From PALSA-1316 sp964499365 (lineage in GTDB: Bacteria; Nitrospirota; Thermodesulfovibrionia; Thermodesulfovibrionales; UBA6898), in NCBI GenBank assembly GCA_964499365.1, contig CAZCKU010000011.1, forward strand, positions 1-64,000: DNA of 64,000 nucleotides, given 5' to 3'. Below are positions 17,669 to 27,118 of the stretch, in pieces. Under the pieces are notes generated by a model. That model was given only the letters and a program-made list of their open reading frames with translations. It had not been told where the DNA came from and made no database searches. The translations under genes were made by a program, and so were the position numbers. Position 1 is the first letter of the stretch; each line of letters opens with the position of its first letter.

Positions 17669-17776
17669 GATATTGTGATATTTTATTGCCGGGTTAATAG
17701 AAAGGAGCCGGGATCCCTCCGTATTATCATGAGAAAAAGCTGTTATAATGGAAATACCAATTCTCAGGAGGTTTAT

Positions 17777-19721
17777 ATGAAAATCGTCAAGACACTATTG
17801 GCTGTGACGGGTCTGGTCCTGCTGTTATTCTCTTACGCCTTTGCTGAGAGTTCCGGCTATATGCGGGTGAGCCATATCGAAGGAGACGTTCAGGTACATG
17901 CGGCTGATGCAGAGGAGTGGGGCTTTGCCGCGCTGAACTCTCCGCTTGGCGAGGGTGATCAGGTCTGGATCCCGGAGGGAGGCAGGGCGGAGCTTCAGCT
18001 CGATTCCGGGACGTTCATACGGCTGGACCAGAATTCGGCCCTCCAGATACTTTCGGTTGAAAATGGGTCCTCGCAGTTCCATCTGTCTCAGGGATCTGCC
18101 TATATTGTCTTTGATGTATCAAGAAAGGGCGGCGTTATTCAGTTCGATACGCCTGATGCCTCGACCCGCGCCTATAAACGCGCGATATTCAGGATCGACA
18201 TCTATGATCAGTACACCGATGTGGCGGTTTACCGCGGGTCTGTCGAGACAGAGAACGGGGTCGGCAGGACAAAAATAAGAAAAGACAGGATGCTGTCGCT
18301 GGGGCAGGATACGGACGGAGAGGTCTCGCCGATGGGCCCTCCTGACGAGTGGGAGACATGGAACAAGAGGAGAAACGACAGGATTTTTTCAGGCACAGGC
18401 GGGGGCTCGCGTTATCTGCCGGAGGAACTCAGGTCCTACTCGAATGACTTTGACGACAACGGGAAATGGGTGCAGGTTCCGGACTACGGGTATGTCTGGA
18501 CGCCGACGGTGGTTATTGGTACTGACTGGGCACCCTATCGGCACGGCCGCTGGATATGGAGACACGGCGAATATGTGTGGGTCGGCCACGAACCCTGGGG
18601 CTGGGCCCCCTACCATTACGGCAGATGGGCCCATATTCCGAGGATAGGGTGGGGCTGGGTACCGCCGTCAAGGGGCGAGGTCTTCTGGGGTCCCGGATTC
18701 GTGGGCTGGGTCAGGACTGCGGAATATGTGGCGTGGGTGCCGCTGGCGCCGCGCGAGACCTACTACGGCCGCGGCCATCACGGCCGGCATAGTGTCGACA
18801 CGCGGAAAGTAAACATCAATCAGATTAATATAACCAATGTCTATCAGAACATACATGTTAACAACGGTGTTACGGTTGTCAATCGCAATACCTTTAATAC
18901 GGCCGCACCTGCGATAGTCAACGTCAGGCGGGATGACATCCAGAAGAAGATATTTGTCAAGCAAAATGTCATGGCCGGTGCGCCTGACATCAGGCCTGCG
19001 AAGGGCAGTTATTTTGCCTCTCCACGGGCTGTGGCTCCGGCCCAGCTGCCGCCGCAGCCTGTCAGGAACGTGACGGTCAAAGAGCTGAAGAATGCGCGTC
19101 CTTTCACGAAGGACGCTGCCAGGTCTGTTCTGAACCCCGGGGTCAAGCCGGCCCAGCTGCCGGTGAATACTGTTGTCAAGCCCAGGACGGCGGGCATGGA
19201 TAAACCGGTGATACAGCCGGTCAGGACAACCGGACAAGCGACTGCGGTTATCCCTGAAAAGGGCAAGACGCCGAGGACCGGGGCACATATTACGGGAAAG
19301 CCCGTGGAGAAGGACAAGGGCAGGGCGGTGATGCCAGCCGGTGCACCTGCGATGAAGGACGAAAAGCNNNNNNNNNNNNNNNNNNNNNNNNNNNNNNNNN
19401 NNNNNNNNNNNNNNNNNNNNNNNNNNNNNNNNNNNNNNNNNNNNNNNNNNNNNNNNNNNNNNNNNNNGCAGCGTGGAGCCGGCCAGGGTACAGCCAGCAG
19501 ACAAGGGCAGGGCGGTGATGCCTGCTGCAAGCAGTGCTCCCAAGGCTGAGAAACCTGCTGTCAAGCCGGTCGAGAAGGCGAGGCCGGTGGTTGCGCCTGC
19601 TGTTACTGGAGCAAAGGACGCGAAGCCCAGGGATAAAGATAAAAAGGATCCGAAGGATAATAAGGATAAAGAGACAGACGGCACTCCTGGTTCGACGGGC
19701 GGACAGCCCAGGGTGCGCTGA
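17777..19721 (+). CDS. FecR-domain, DUF6600-like secreted protein (split by assembly gap)
   Basis: This exported protein has a signal peptide (ending SYAFA), then a FecR domain (EGDVQV... to RTKIRKDRM, about residues 30-180). Next come tandem tyrosine/tryptophan-rich repeats of the type YVWTP, HGRWIWRHGEYVWVGHEPWGWAP and YHYGRW that match DUF6600. A long disordered tail rich in Lys, Pro, Ala and Val ends the protein. An AGGAGG at 17766-17771 fixes the start. A 100-N gap at 19368-19467 interrupts the tail. The coding frame differs by one on the two sides, yet both carry the same KGRAVMPA tail repeat, so this is one gene with an unknown number of missing bases. Its place between two Mla loci suggests an envelope role. 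Confidence 0.8.
19368..19467. other. Assembly gap of 100 N
   Basis: Exactly 100 undetermined bases, the conventional length for a gap of unknown size. The flanks encode the repeated words KGRAVMPA and KPVEK, so collapse of a tandem coding repeat is the likely cause. Apparent frame change across it is therefore not a real frameshift. Confidence 0.97.
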
Positions 19722-19774
19722 TAAGACCGGGACGGTGAAAGGATAATGACCGGCAGGATAATGCAGGGAGAGGC

Positions 19775-20539
19775 TTGAAGATAAAACAGCTGATCAGCGA
19801 TCTTCAGGATTATTATGTTCTGACTGTGCAGGGGCTGCTCGGCATGGTCAGAAGGCCTCTTTATTTCAAGGACGCTATATTCCAGATGGAATACGCCGGG
19901 GCCGGGTCTCTGCTGATTGTCTTTATCGTCAATCTCTTTGTGGGCATGGCCCTGTCCCTGCAGCTTTCAGCAGAGTTGTCGCCCCTGGGGATGAAGATGT
20001 ATATCGGCATGATCGTCGGCATTTCGGTTGTGCGTGAACTCGGCCCGGTGGTGACAGCGCTCGTCTTTACCGGCCGCGTGGGAGCCGGGATGGCCTCGGA
20101 GCTGGGCTCGATGGTCCTGGGGCACCAGGTCGATATGATACGAGTCTTCGGACTTGACCCGATGAAAAAACTGGTCACCCCGCGGATCGTCGGTTCGCTG
20201 GTTATGCTGCCGGCGCTGACCCTGATCGGGGTGGCAGTCTCGCTTTTCGGCGGTTATTACATCGCCGTCTTTGTGAGTCATCAGAGCGGGACGGTATACT
20301 GGACCTCCATCCGGAATATCCTCACGGTCGAGAACGTCCTGGCCGGCGCGGTAAAACCCTTTGTCTTCGGGGTCATCATCTCGTCAATCTGCTCCTACAT
20401 GGGGCTCTCGACACGGGGAGGGTCTGTCGGACTGCGGCGCTCGACAACCACGGCGGTTGTTCTTTCGATCGTGATGATCATCATCTCGGACTTCCTGCTG
20501 ACGAGGGTCCTGCTCTATCTCCTGGGCTTTTCGGTATGA
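19775..20539 (+). CDS. mlaE: MlaE-type permease (second locus)
   Basis: This 254-residue permease carries the family core VVRELGPVVTALVFTGRVGAGMASELG and several hydrophobic helices. It starts at TTG after AGGGAGAGGC. Its stop overlaps the ATG of the following ATPase gene (ATGA), so translation is coupled. Together with the ATPase at 20536 and MCE protein at 21310 it makes a minimal lipid importer or exporter without MlaC or MlaA. It is clearly divergent from the MlaE at 16673. Confidence 0.9.
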   Translation: MKIKQLISDLQDYYVLTVQGLLGMVRRPLYFKDAIFQMEYAGAGSLLIVFIVNLFVGMALSLQLSAELSPLGMKMYIGMIVGISVVRELGPVVTALVFTGRVGAGMASELGSMVLGHQVDMIRVFGLDPMKKLVTPRIVGSLVMLPALTLIGVAVSLFGGYYIAVFVSHQSGTVYWTSIRNILTVENVLAGAVKPFVFGVIISSICSYMGLSTRGGSVGLRRSTTTAVVLSIVMIIISDFLLTRVLLYLLGFSV

Positions 20540-21285
20540 TCGTATTCGACGACGTCACCTTTGCCTACGGGGAGCGGAAGATCCTTAACCGTGCGGGCTT
20601 TTCCTTCCGGTTTGATGAACGGGTGGCTGTTCTCGGCGGCAGCGGCGAGGGCAAGACAACGATTCTGAGACTGATTCTCGGCCTGATCAGGCCGGACAGC
20701 GGCAGGATACGTGTCGATGGAGAGGAGATTACCGGCAAGACCGAAGAGGAATTGCGGGATGTCCGGATGAAGTTCAATATCGTGTTCCAGGAAGGCGCAC
20801 TCTTTGACTCGCTCAACGTGAAGGAGAATGTCGCCTTCTGCCTGAGGGAATACACAAAGATGACAGAGGACGAGATCGATGCGAGGGTGCGGCAGATCCT
20901 CGGCACGGTGGGGGTGGAGCATGCGCTGGAACTCATGCCTGAAGAGCTGAGCGGGGGCATGCACCGCAGGGTTTCCCTGGCGCGGTCTCTGGCCCTGAGC
21001 ACCCCGAAGATGTTCCTGTACGACGAGCCGACAACAGGGCTTGACCCGATAAACGCCGACAACATCTGCAGGCTGATAGCCGAACTGTCAAAGGACGGGA
21101 AGGGGCTCATCATGGTCACCCACAAGGTGAGCGATGCCATGAAGGTGGCGGACAGGTTCATGTTTCTGAAGAACGGCAATGCGGTCTTCGACGGCAACCG
21201 CAAGGAACTGCTCAACTCTGACATTGCCGAGATTCAGGCGTTTGTCAGCGAAGTCGGTTTTCACAATACCGCGGATATTTCATGA
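20536..21285 (+). CDS. mlaF: MlaF-type ATPase (second locus)
   Basis: This 249-residue ATPase is of ordinary MlaF size. Walker A GGSGEGKTT is at about residues 34-42, Q-loop FQEGALFDSL, signature LSGGMHRRVSLARSL, Walker B with DEPTTGLDP and the H-loop VTHKVSDA. Unlike the ATPase of the first locus it has no C-terminal extra domain. It overlaps mlaE by 4 bp and is followed 24 bases later by the MCE gene. Confidence 0.92.
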   Translation: MIVFDDVTFAYGERKILNRAGFSFRFDERVAVLGGSGEGKTTILRLILGLIRPDSGRIRVDGEEITGKTEEELRDVRMKFNIVFQEGALFDSLNVKENVAFCLREYTKMTEDEIDARVRQILGTVGVEHALELMPEELSGGMHRRVSLARSLALSTPKMFLYDEPTTGLDPINADNICRLIAELSKDGKGLIMVTHKVSDAMKVADRFMFLKNGNAVFDGNRKELLNSDIAEIQAFVSEVGFHNTADIS

Positions 21286-21309
21286 GGCAGCTATTGAGGA
21301 GGTACCTGT

Positions 21310-22371
21310 ATGTTTGACCTGAAAAAACAGCTCCGGTGGGCAGAGATGAAGGTTGGCGTCATCATATCGCTCGCCCTGGTAATACTATTCTTCAGCGTCT
21401 TTTTCGCCGGGAGCATCGAGAGGATGGTCCACCCCAAGGTCCGGATAAAGGCCGCGATCCCGGACGTGAAGGGGCTGAAGGGCGGGGCTCCCGTATGGGT
21501 CTACGGGCTTGAGGAAGGGACGGTTGAGGATATCAGTCTCGACCCGAAATACGGGACGGTCGTTACCATCTCTGTCTATAAAAGCGTCCTCGGTTATCTG
21601 AAAAAAGATTCAACGGCAAGTGTCCTGACAATGGGGCTTCTGGGCGACAAGTATATTGAACTGACTCCGGGCGCATCGGATGCCGAACCCCTGAAAGCGG
21701 GGGACATGATCAGGGGGACGACCCAGCTCGATATGAAGGATGTGATGGAGACGGGGGCCTCCTCGATCAAGAAGATCAACGACTTCATAGAAAAGATGGG
21801 GAACCTGGTCGAGAAGCTCGAGACGAGCAAGGGAACGCTCGGCATGCTTATCGAGGACCCCGGCCTCTACAACAATCTGAAGGAGTCTGCGAAACACCTA
21901 TCCCATATCACCAAAGAGATAGACAGCGGCAGGGGAACGCTCGGCATGCTGGTGAATGACCCGCAGCTCTATGAGAGGCTGTCGTCAACGTCGAAATCCC
22001 TGGAGGGCTTCAGCCGGAAGCTCGAGACCGGCACCGGGACGCTGAATCGGCTGGTTGAAGATGATCTGCTCTACACGAGGCTCTCGGGCGCTGCAGCCTC
22101 TCTGGATGAATTCGGCAAGAAGCTGAATAAATCCTCGGGCACGATCAACCGGCTTGTCGAAGATCCCGAGCTGTATGATAACCTCAACAATGCTTCCAGG
22201 CGGATGACCTCTATCCTGGAGCGGATCGATAACGGTGAGGGCGCGGCCGGACTGCTGGTCAAGGACGAGCAGCTTGCCGGTGAGGTGAAAGAGGCGGTGG
22301 TGCAGCTCAAGAAGCTGATGGAGGATATCAGGGAGCAGCCGAAGAAGTATTTCAAGTTCAGCATATTCTAG
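21310..22371 (+). CDS. MCE-domain protein with five C-terminal repeats
   Basis: This 353-residue protein has one N-terminal membrane helix (VGVIISLALVILFFSVFFAG) and one MCE domain (residues about 45-125, with KGLKGGAPVWVYGLEEG and GLLGDKYIELTPG). The C-terminal 200 residues are helical and hold five units built on the pattern GTLGxLVxDPxLYxxL (GTLGMLIEDPGLY, GTLGMLVNDPQLY, GTLNRLVEDDLLY, GTINRLVEDPELY, GAAGLLVKDEQLA). These sit where other MCE proteins build helical needles or tunnels spanning the periplasm. A GAGGAGGTACCTGT ribosome binding region precedes the ATG. The substrate is presumably lipid. Confidence 0.88.
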   Translation: MFDLKKQLRWAEMKVGVIISLALVILFFSVFFAGSIERMVHPKVRIKAAIPDVKGLKGGAPVWVYGLEEGTVEDISLDPKYGTVVTISVYKSVLGYLKKDSTASVLTMGLLGDKYIELTPGASDAEPLKAGDMIRGTTQLDMKDVMETGASSIKKINDFIEKMGNLVEKLETSKGTLGMLIEDPGLYNNLKESAKHLSHITKEIDSGRGTLGMLVNDPQLYERLSSTSKSLEGFSRKLETGTGTLNRLVEDDLLYTRLSGAAASLDEFGKKLNKSSGTINRLVEDPELYDNLNNASRRMTSILERIDNGEGAAGLLVKDEQLAGEVKEAVVQLKKLMEDIREQPKKYFKFSIF

Positions 22372-22546
22372 GGTGCTGTTTTTCTATTGCAGACTGACGG
22401 CTTCAGGACTCTGTTTCTCCCCTCTGTTGTTTCGCCCTGCCTGCCGTGGGGCCGGTAAATCCGGCAAAGTACCGAAGCCCAGCCCGGCTTTTTCGGCAGC
22501 ATCACGAGAAATGATTGGCCCCGCTCACACTCCTGGATTCACAAAT

Positions 22547-22560
22547 TCAAGCCTGACCCC
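22547..22560. repeat. Copy 2 of the 14-bp dispersed motif
   Basis: TCAAGCCTGACCCC is identical to positions 40-53. Here it forms the 3' end of the flavin reductase gene: on the minus strand its last codons and stop read GGTCAGGCTTGA. The adjoining 22440-22546 stretch also looks like repeat-derived non-coding DNA, with CCTGCCTGCCG at 22439. Confidence 0.5.
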
Positions 22561-23122
22561 CTTCTCTTTCTGCAAAGAACTGTAGGCCGGCGGGAAGCTT
22601 CGACCGCATCATTTTTTTTCGATTTAACGTACGCCCGTCCACTATGAAGGTACCGTCGCCAACAGCGTGAACCGTTCTCTTCTCCTTCCGCGAACTATCA
22701 TAGTAAGCCGCAACCCCTTCGAGCACGACGATATTGTGCTTCTTGACGATGTCGATAACCTTACACTCGATATTCGCCAGACATTCCTTTATCAGGGGGG
22801 CCTGTACCTGCTCACCTTTCACGGGGGTCAGCCCGAATTTGTCAAACTTGTCCGTATCGGCTCCGGAACATGTTCCCACCCCAACTATCGTATCTATCAT
22901 GTCAACCGTGGGAATGGAGATAACACACTCCCTTGATTTTCGAAGAGCAGCAAAGGAATAGTTCCAGGGCCCGGTGGTTAGCGCAAATATCGGTGTAAAG
23001 TCCACTACCATGGTCCAGGAGATCGTCATGATATTGTGCTGCTTACCGTCACCTGTCGTAACAAAAACAACGGGACCGGGTTCTATCAGGGTGAACGCTC
23101 TGCTGACCGGGATCTCTTTCAT
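22547..23122 (-). CDS. Flavin reductase-like domain protein
   Basis: This 191-residue protein belongs to the FMN-binding split-barrel flavin reductase family, including HpaC-like enzymes and flavoredoxins. Conserved features are PVVFVTTGDGKQHNIMTISW near the N-terminus, YSFAALRKSRECVISIP, and GVGTCSGADTDKFDKFGLTP. The start at 23122 follows AAGGAGGGGCGGC; the longer open frame to 23203 lacks support. The last few residues (EREGGQA) are encoded by a dispersed 14-bp repeat, so the natural C-terminus may have been altered. It probably reduces or carries FMN, or acts as an electron-transfer flavoprotein. Confidence 0.8.
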   Translation of the reverse strand: MKEIPVSRAFTLIEPGPVVFVTTGDGKQHNIMTISWTMVVDFTPIFALTTGPWNYSFAALRKSRECVISIPTVDMIDTIVGVGTCSGADTDKFDKFGLTPVKGEQVQAPLIKECLANIECKVIDIVKKHNIVVLEGVAAYYDSSRKEKRTVHAVGDGTFIVDGRTLNRKKMMRSKLPAGLQFFAEREGGQA

Positions 23123-23303
23123 GCCGCCCCTCCTTGAGAAGATTTTAGGATAAGTCCTGGGGTGTGTCAAGGACTCGAAAAACATGAACCGTGGCTCAGT
23201 CACATGCCCGATAAATCCTGAACCGCTTATGAAAGGCAGCCTTCTGCAGGACCGACTATTTCAGGAAGGAATATTACAGGAACAACGTACTTGTGCGTCC
23301 AGG

Positions 23304-25172
23304 TCAGAACTTGTAGCGTATCCCCCCCTCGAACCATCTGCCCGGGTTCTTCCATTCGGAGATCATATACTGGGAACTGTTGAACAGGTTATGGCCGGTC
23401 ATGAAGATTTCAATGCTGCTTTTATCACGTGAAAAGACTTTCTTTGTCAGACTCAGGTCGGACACGAAGCCGAATTTGCCTGCATAGATCCCTTTATCCA
23501 CATCCCACCGCAGAAGTCTTCCTTTCAGGAGTGCCTTGAAGGTCTTCCTGTCATCATAGAGGATGCCCAGGTCATATGTTTCTGCTACGGTGCCGAGCAG
23601 CTTTTCCCCGGTCAGCTGATCCCGGGCCCTGACGATGCAAATCCCTGCGTTGAGCGAGAAATTATTCAGAGGGACAGTCCTGACTTCGAGCTCAAAACCA
23701 TCCCTCTTCACGCGGCTCTTGTTGACATAGGTATACGTCCCGTCCGGCAGGAAGCTGTATTCAAACGCATCCCGAATCCTGTGTGAAAAAAGACTTCCCT
23801 TTATCCAGAGATATCTGATATCGGAGGTCTCAACCCCTGCCTCAAAAGACCTGATGCGTTCGCTCTTCAGGTCCGGGTTACCGGTATACCCGCCCCTCGT
23901 CAGAGCGGTCCCCATGCCCGGGGCGTTGAATCCCCTGGCGGCGAAAAATCTGAGCAGGGTCCGGTCGGTAAGTCTCACCGTAATCCCCAGGCTGGGGTTC
24001 AGGAGGTCCTGATTCCGGAGAGAATCGTACCTGACTCCGGGGGTAATGGCAAGGCGGTCAAAGGCAATCGTGTCATTGAGATACACTGCAGACTGCGTGA
24101 ACTTCTGCCTCGCAAAGTGAGGATCTGAGCCCCCCTTTGTCTCGTCATATCCCTTGTCATAATCCAGGCCGGCGGTTATGGTATGAACGCCGGTCCTGGA
24201 CGATATCTTAAGACTTGCCCCGTCGGTTCTTTCATGGTTCACGCCGGGACCGGACTCAGCCGCTTCATCGAGCTTCAGGTAGGTGTTGAAGGTATGCTGC
24301 CTTCTTTCCCTGAGCGAAAGGTTCAGCTCATTGCTGCTGTCGATCAGGTATGTCCCGGACAGGGTAACGTAGACAGCCTCGGAATTATAATGCTGCCTCA
24401 GATCCGGCGGGTAATACTTGGGATCAAAACCTTCCGCTTTGAGATACCAGGAGGAAAAAAGCAGGCTGAGCTTTTCTGTAAGCTTATGGCCGAGTTTTAT
24501 ATAAAGATTGTTGTCACGCTGCCAGGTCCGCGGACCAAAGCTGCTTGAGCCGAGATTCCCGCCGCTCACATAGTAGGAAAACCCATTCACCCCGCCGAAC
24601 AATTCGGCCCTCGTGTCCGCGGTGTTCTTTTCTCCCAGAGACCCTGAAACCAGCCCTCCAGGTCTCTCCGTTCCGCCCGCTTTCGTGATGATATTGATGA
24701 TGCCCCCGAGTGATGAGCCCCATGACGATGACGCAGGACCTTTTATAATCTCTATCCTCTCTATGTTCTGAACAGGGATCTCCTCCATCAGCACCCAGTT
24801 GTCGACGAGATTATTTATGGTGACCCCATCCATGATCACGCGGACATGCTCATACTTGGACCCCTGAAGCGAGGCAAGGAAAATTCCACCCGGGAAGGTG
24901 AGTGTATCATGGCCGGCTCCCGTAACCGTATTCATTACGTCCGAGAGCGTATGGGCAGCCATCGTCTCGATCTGTTTCGCGGTGATGACGGTGATATTCT
25001 CAGCAACCTGGTACAGCGGTTTGGGGAACCTGGTGGGCGTTTCAACAACGTCATCTTCATGAAAGTACAGAAGGAGCAGGGCTTCCTCATCAGGGCTGAC
25101 GGCGAAGGCGGAAGGCCCGCACGTCGCAAGGCATGCAAACAAAGAAAACAGTATAGAGAAGAACCTCGTCAA
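23304..25172 (-). CDS. TonB-dependent outer-membrane receptor
   Basis: This 622-residue receptor has a signal peptide ending SAFA, a TonB-box-like DDVVETPTR, and a plug domain (ITVITAKQIETMAAHTLSDVMNTVTG through IERIEIIKGPASSSWGSSLGGIINIIT). A 22-strand-type barrel ends with the aromatic-terminated strand GGIRYKF. The plug resembles BtuB/CirA-like receptors. The ligand cannot be named: no riboswitch, ABC importer or Fur-type site was recognised around it. TonB and ExbBD are not in this window. Confidence 0.88.
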   Translation of the reverse strand: MTRFFSILFSLFACLATCGPSAFAVSPDEEALLLLYFHEDDVVETPTRFPKPLYQVAENITVITAKQIETMAAHTLSDVMNTVTGAGHDTLTFPGGIFLASLQGSKYEHVRVIMDGVTINNLVDNWVLMEEIPVQNIERIEIIKGPASSSWGSSLGGIINIITKAGGTERPGGLVSGSLGEKNTADTRAELFGGVNGFSYYVSGGNLGSSSFGPRTWQRDNNLYIKLGHKLTEKLSLLFSSWYLKAEGFDPKYYPPDLRQHYNSEAVYVTLSGTYLIDSSNELNLSLRERRQHTFNTYLKLDEAAESGPGVNHERTDGASLKISSRTGVHTITAGLDYDKGYDETKGGSDPHFARQKFTQSAVYLNDTIAFDRLAITPGVRYDSLRNQDLLNPSLGITVRLTDRTLLRFFAARGFNAPGMGTALTRGGYTGNPDLKSERIRSFEAGVETSDIRYLWIKGSLFSHRIRDAFEYSFLPDGTYTYVNKSRVKRDGFELEVRTVPLNNFSLNAGICIVRARDQLTGEKLLGTVAETYDLGILYDDRKTFKALLKGRLLRWDVDKGIYAGKFGFVSDLSLTKKVFSRDKSSIEIFMTGHNLFNSSQYMISEWKNPGRWFEGGIRYKF

Positions 25173-25438
25173 ATCGCGCGCCTGTCCATTTTTCGAAATT
25201 ATGTCATACGGTACGCGGGGCTGTCCAATAAAATCCGTTTATATCCTGTTTTTCTGTAGACCTGCCTGTATCATGATGATGTTCGCGGAGCGGAAACCAA
25301 ATTGGTATAATACCGTCGGACAGCGCAATGAATAGCAGGCTTGGAAATAACAGAAAGATGGCCGGGGCAGCCCTTCCGGTACGGCCCGCGGCACGCTGCG
25401 GACCGGATCTCTTTCCGGGCTAGAAAAGGGGAGCGACC

Positions 25439-27100
25439 ATGCACGGGATTCTTTCTGAAATCGGTATTTCCATCCTGGCGGCCACTGCGCTCGGCTTTGT
25501 CTTCCAGCTCGTCCGGCAGCCTGTCATCCTCGGGTACCTTGTTGCCGGCGCCGTGATCGGACCCGAGGTGGGGCTCAGACTGGTGTCCAATCCGGCAGGT
25601 ATTGAAGTCATTTCGGAAATCGGGCTGATCCTGCTGCTCTTCATCATCGGCCTGGAATTGAATCCCTCCAAACTGCTTTCGTCCGGCCGGCAGCTGATCT
25701 ATCCCGGGGTGGGCCAGTTTCTGCTTTCCGTCATCCTTGGCACGGGCTTCTTCATGCTGCTCGGATTCGAGCTGGGCACGGGCCGTATCGAGGCCCTCTA
25801 TCTGGCCATGTTCTGCGCGCTGAGCAGCACTGCCATCGTTGTCAAGCTCCTCTACGACAAGGTTGAACTCGATACCCTGCCGGGCCGCATCAGCCTGGGT
25901 ATTCTCATCTTTCAGGACCTTTGGGCGATACTGGTCCTGGCCCTGCAGCCCCAATTCACCGATCCCCGGATCCTCCTTGTTGTCGTGGCCCTGGGGAAGA
26001 GCGCGGCCCTCCTGGCTATCGGCTTTCTCCTCAGCAAATATCTTCTGCGCTGGATCTTCGAAAGGATCTCGACGACCCCGGAAATGGTTGTGGCCATGTC
26101 GATCGCCTGGTGCGCATTTATGGCGGGCATGGGGGCCTGGATCGGGCTTTCGATGGAAATGGGGGCGCTGATTGCCGGGGTGGCGATCTCGACCTTCCCT
26201 TACAGCGTCCATGTAACGGCGAAGGTACTTCCGCTGCGGGATTTTTTCCTGACGCTCTTCTTCCTTTCGATCGGCATGAAGATCCCTGTTCCGGACACAG
26301 CCATGCTGACCATGGCTGCCGTCATCGTCCTGTTCGTCATCGCGTCGCGCTTCCTGACGATCTATCCGCTCCTCTCCCTTGCCGGGAGCGGAAGGCGGAC
26401 CAGTTTCATTGCCAGTCTCAACCTCTCCCAGATCAGTGAGTTCTCCCTGGTGGTTGCTGCCCTTGGGGTGGGGTACGGACATATTGGGCAGCGCATGATG
26501 TCCCTGATCATCTACGCCATGGCGATCACGTCCGTCCTCTCTTCGTACTTCATCAACGGCAATCACCGGGCATACATGATCTTCGACCGGTTTCTCGAAA
26601 GGATGGGGTTCCCCTCGAAGGCCCGGGAGGCGGCTGACGGAGAGCGCTATGATCACTATTCTGTGGTGCTGCTGGGATTCCATCGCGGTGCACGGGCCTT
26701 TATCGACGAGTTAGAGGCGACTGCCCCGGACCTGTTGAAGAAGGTCCTGGTGATCGACTTCAACCTCGAGGTCCTGAAGGAGTTGCAGGAGCGGAACATA
26801 AAGGGCTTATTTGGCGATATCAGCAGCATGGCCACCCTGGAACACGCCCATATCGCGACCGCGGAAATCATTCTTTCGACCATCCCCGATATGCTTCTCA
26901 AGGGAACAAACAATCAGTCCCTGGTAACGGCCTGCCGTGCCCTGGCACCGAATACGGTTATTGTCGCCACGGCCGATTCGGTTGAGGAGGTTGAAGTCCT
27001 GAAGGCAAGCGGGGCCAATGTAGTGCTTCTTCCCTATACCCTGATCGGTGCCCACCTGGCCGGCCTTGTGAAAGAAACATATCCGGAGCACGGCCATTGA
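25439..27100 (+). CDS. Kef-type cation:proton antiporter (CPA2) with RCK domain
   Basis: This 553-residue protein has about twelve membrane helices (Na_H_Exchanger fold, residues 1-380) with the motif STAIVVKLLYDK and the following GILIFQDLWAILVLAL, as in KefB/KefC. A TrkA-N (RCK) domain from about residue 400 follows (VVLLGFHRGARAFIDEL, VIDFNLEVLKEL, GDISSMATLEHA). The first loop reads GFHRGA instead of the standard GxGxxG, so nucleotide control may be altered. The start follows GGGGAGCGACC. It is divergent from the TonB receptor and convergent with the DsrK-like gene. Confidence 0.88.
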   Translation: MHGILSEIGISILAATALGFVFQLVRQPVILGYLVAGAVIGPEVGLRLVSNPAGIEVISEIGLILLLFIIGLELNPSKLLSSGRQLIYPGVGQFLLSVILGTGFFMLLGFELGTGRIEALYLAMFCALSSTAIVVKLLYDKVELDTLPGRISLGILIFQDLWAILVLALQPQFTDPRILLVVVALGKSAALLAIGFLLSKYLLRWIFERISTTPEMVVAMSIAWCAFMAGMGAWIGLSMEMGALIAGVAISTFPYSVHVTAKVLPLRDFFLTLFFLSIGMKIPVPDTAMLTMAAVIVLFVIASRFLTIYPLLSLAGSGRRTSFIASLNLSQISEFSLVVAALGVGYGHIGQRMMSLIIYAMAITSVLSSYFINGNHRAYMIFDRFLERMGFPSKAREAADGERYDHYSVVLLGFHRGARAFIDELEATAPDLLKKVLVIDFNLEVLKELQERNIKGLFGDISSMATLEHAHIATAEIILSTIPDMLLKGTNNQSLVTACRALAPNTVIVATADSVEEVEVLKASGANVVLLPYTLIGAHLAGLVKETYPEHGH

Positions 27101-27118
27101 CACAGAAGGTCAACGAAC

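Noticed and set aside
25173..25438. Cobalamin riboswitch or Fur box before the TonB receptor
   Set aside because: No B12-box-like motif or inverted Fur repeat was recognised in this 266-bp gap.
25271..26683. 470-codon open frame on the minus strand
   Set aside because: It is antisense to the Kef antiporter, very rich in Gln, Asp, Arg and His as expected for a shadow frame in GC-rich DNA, and matches no family.
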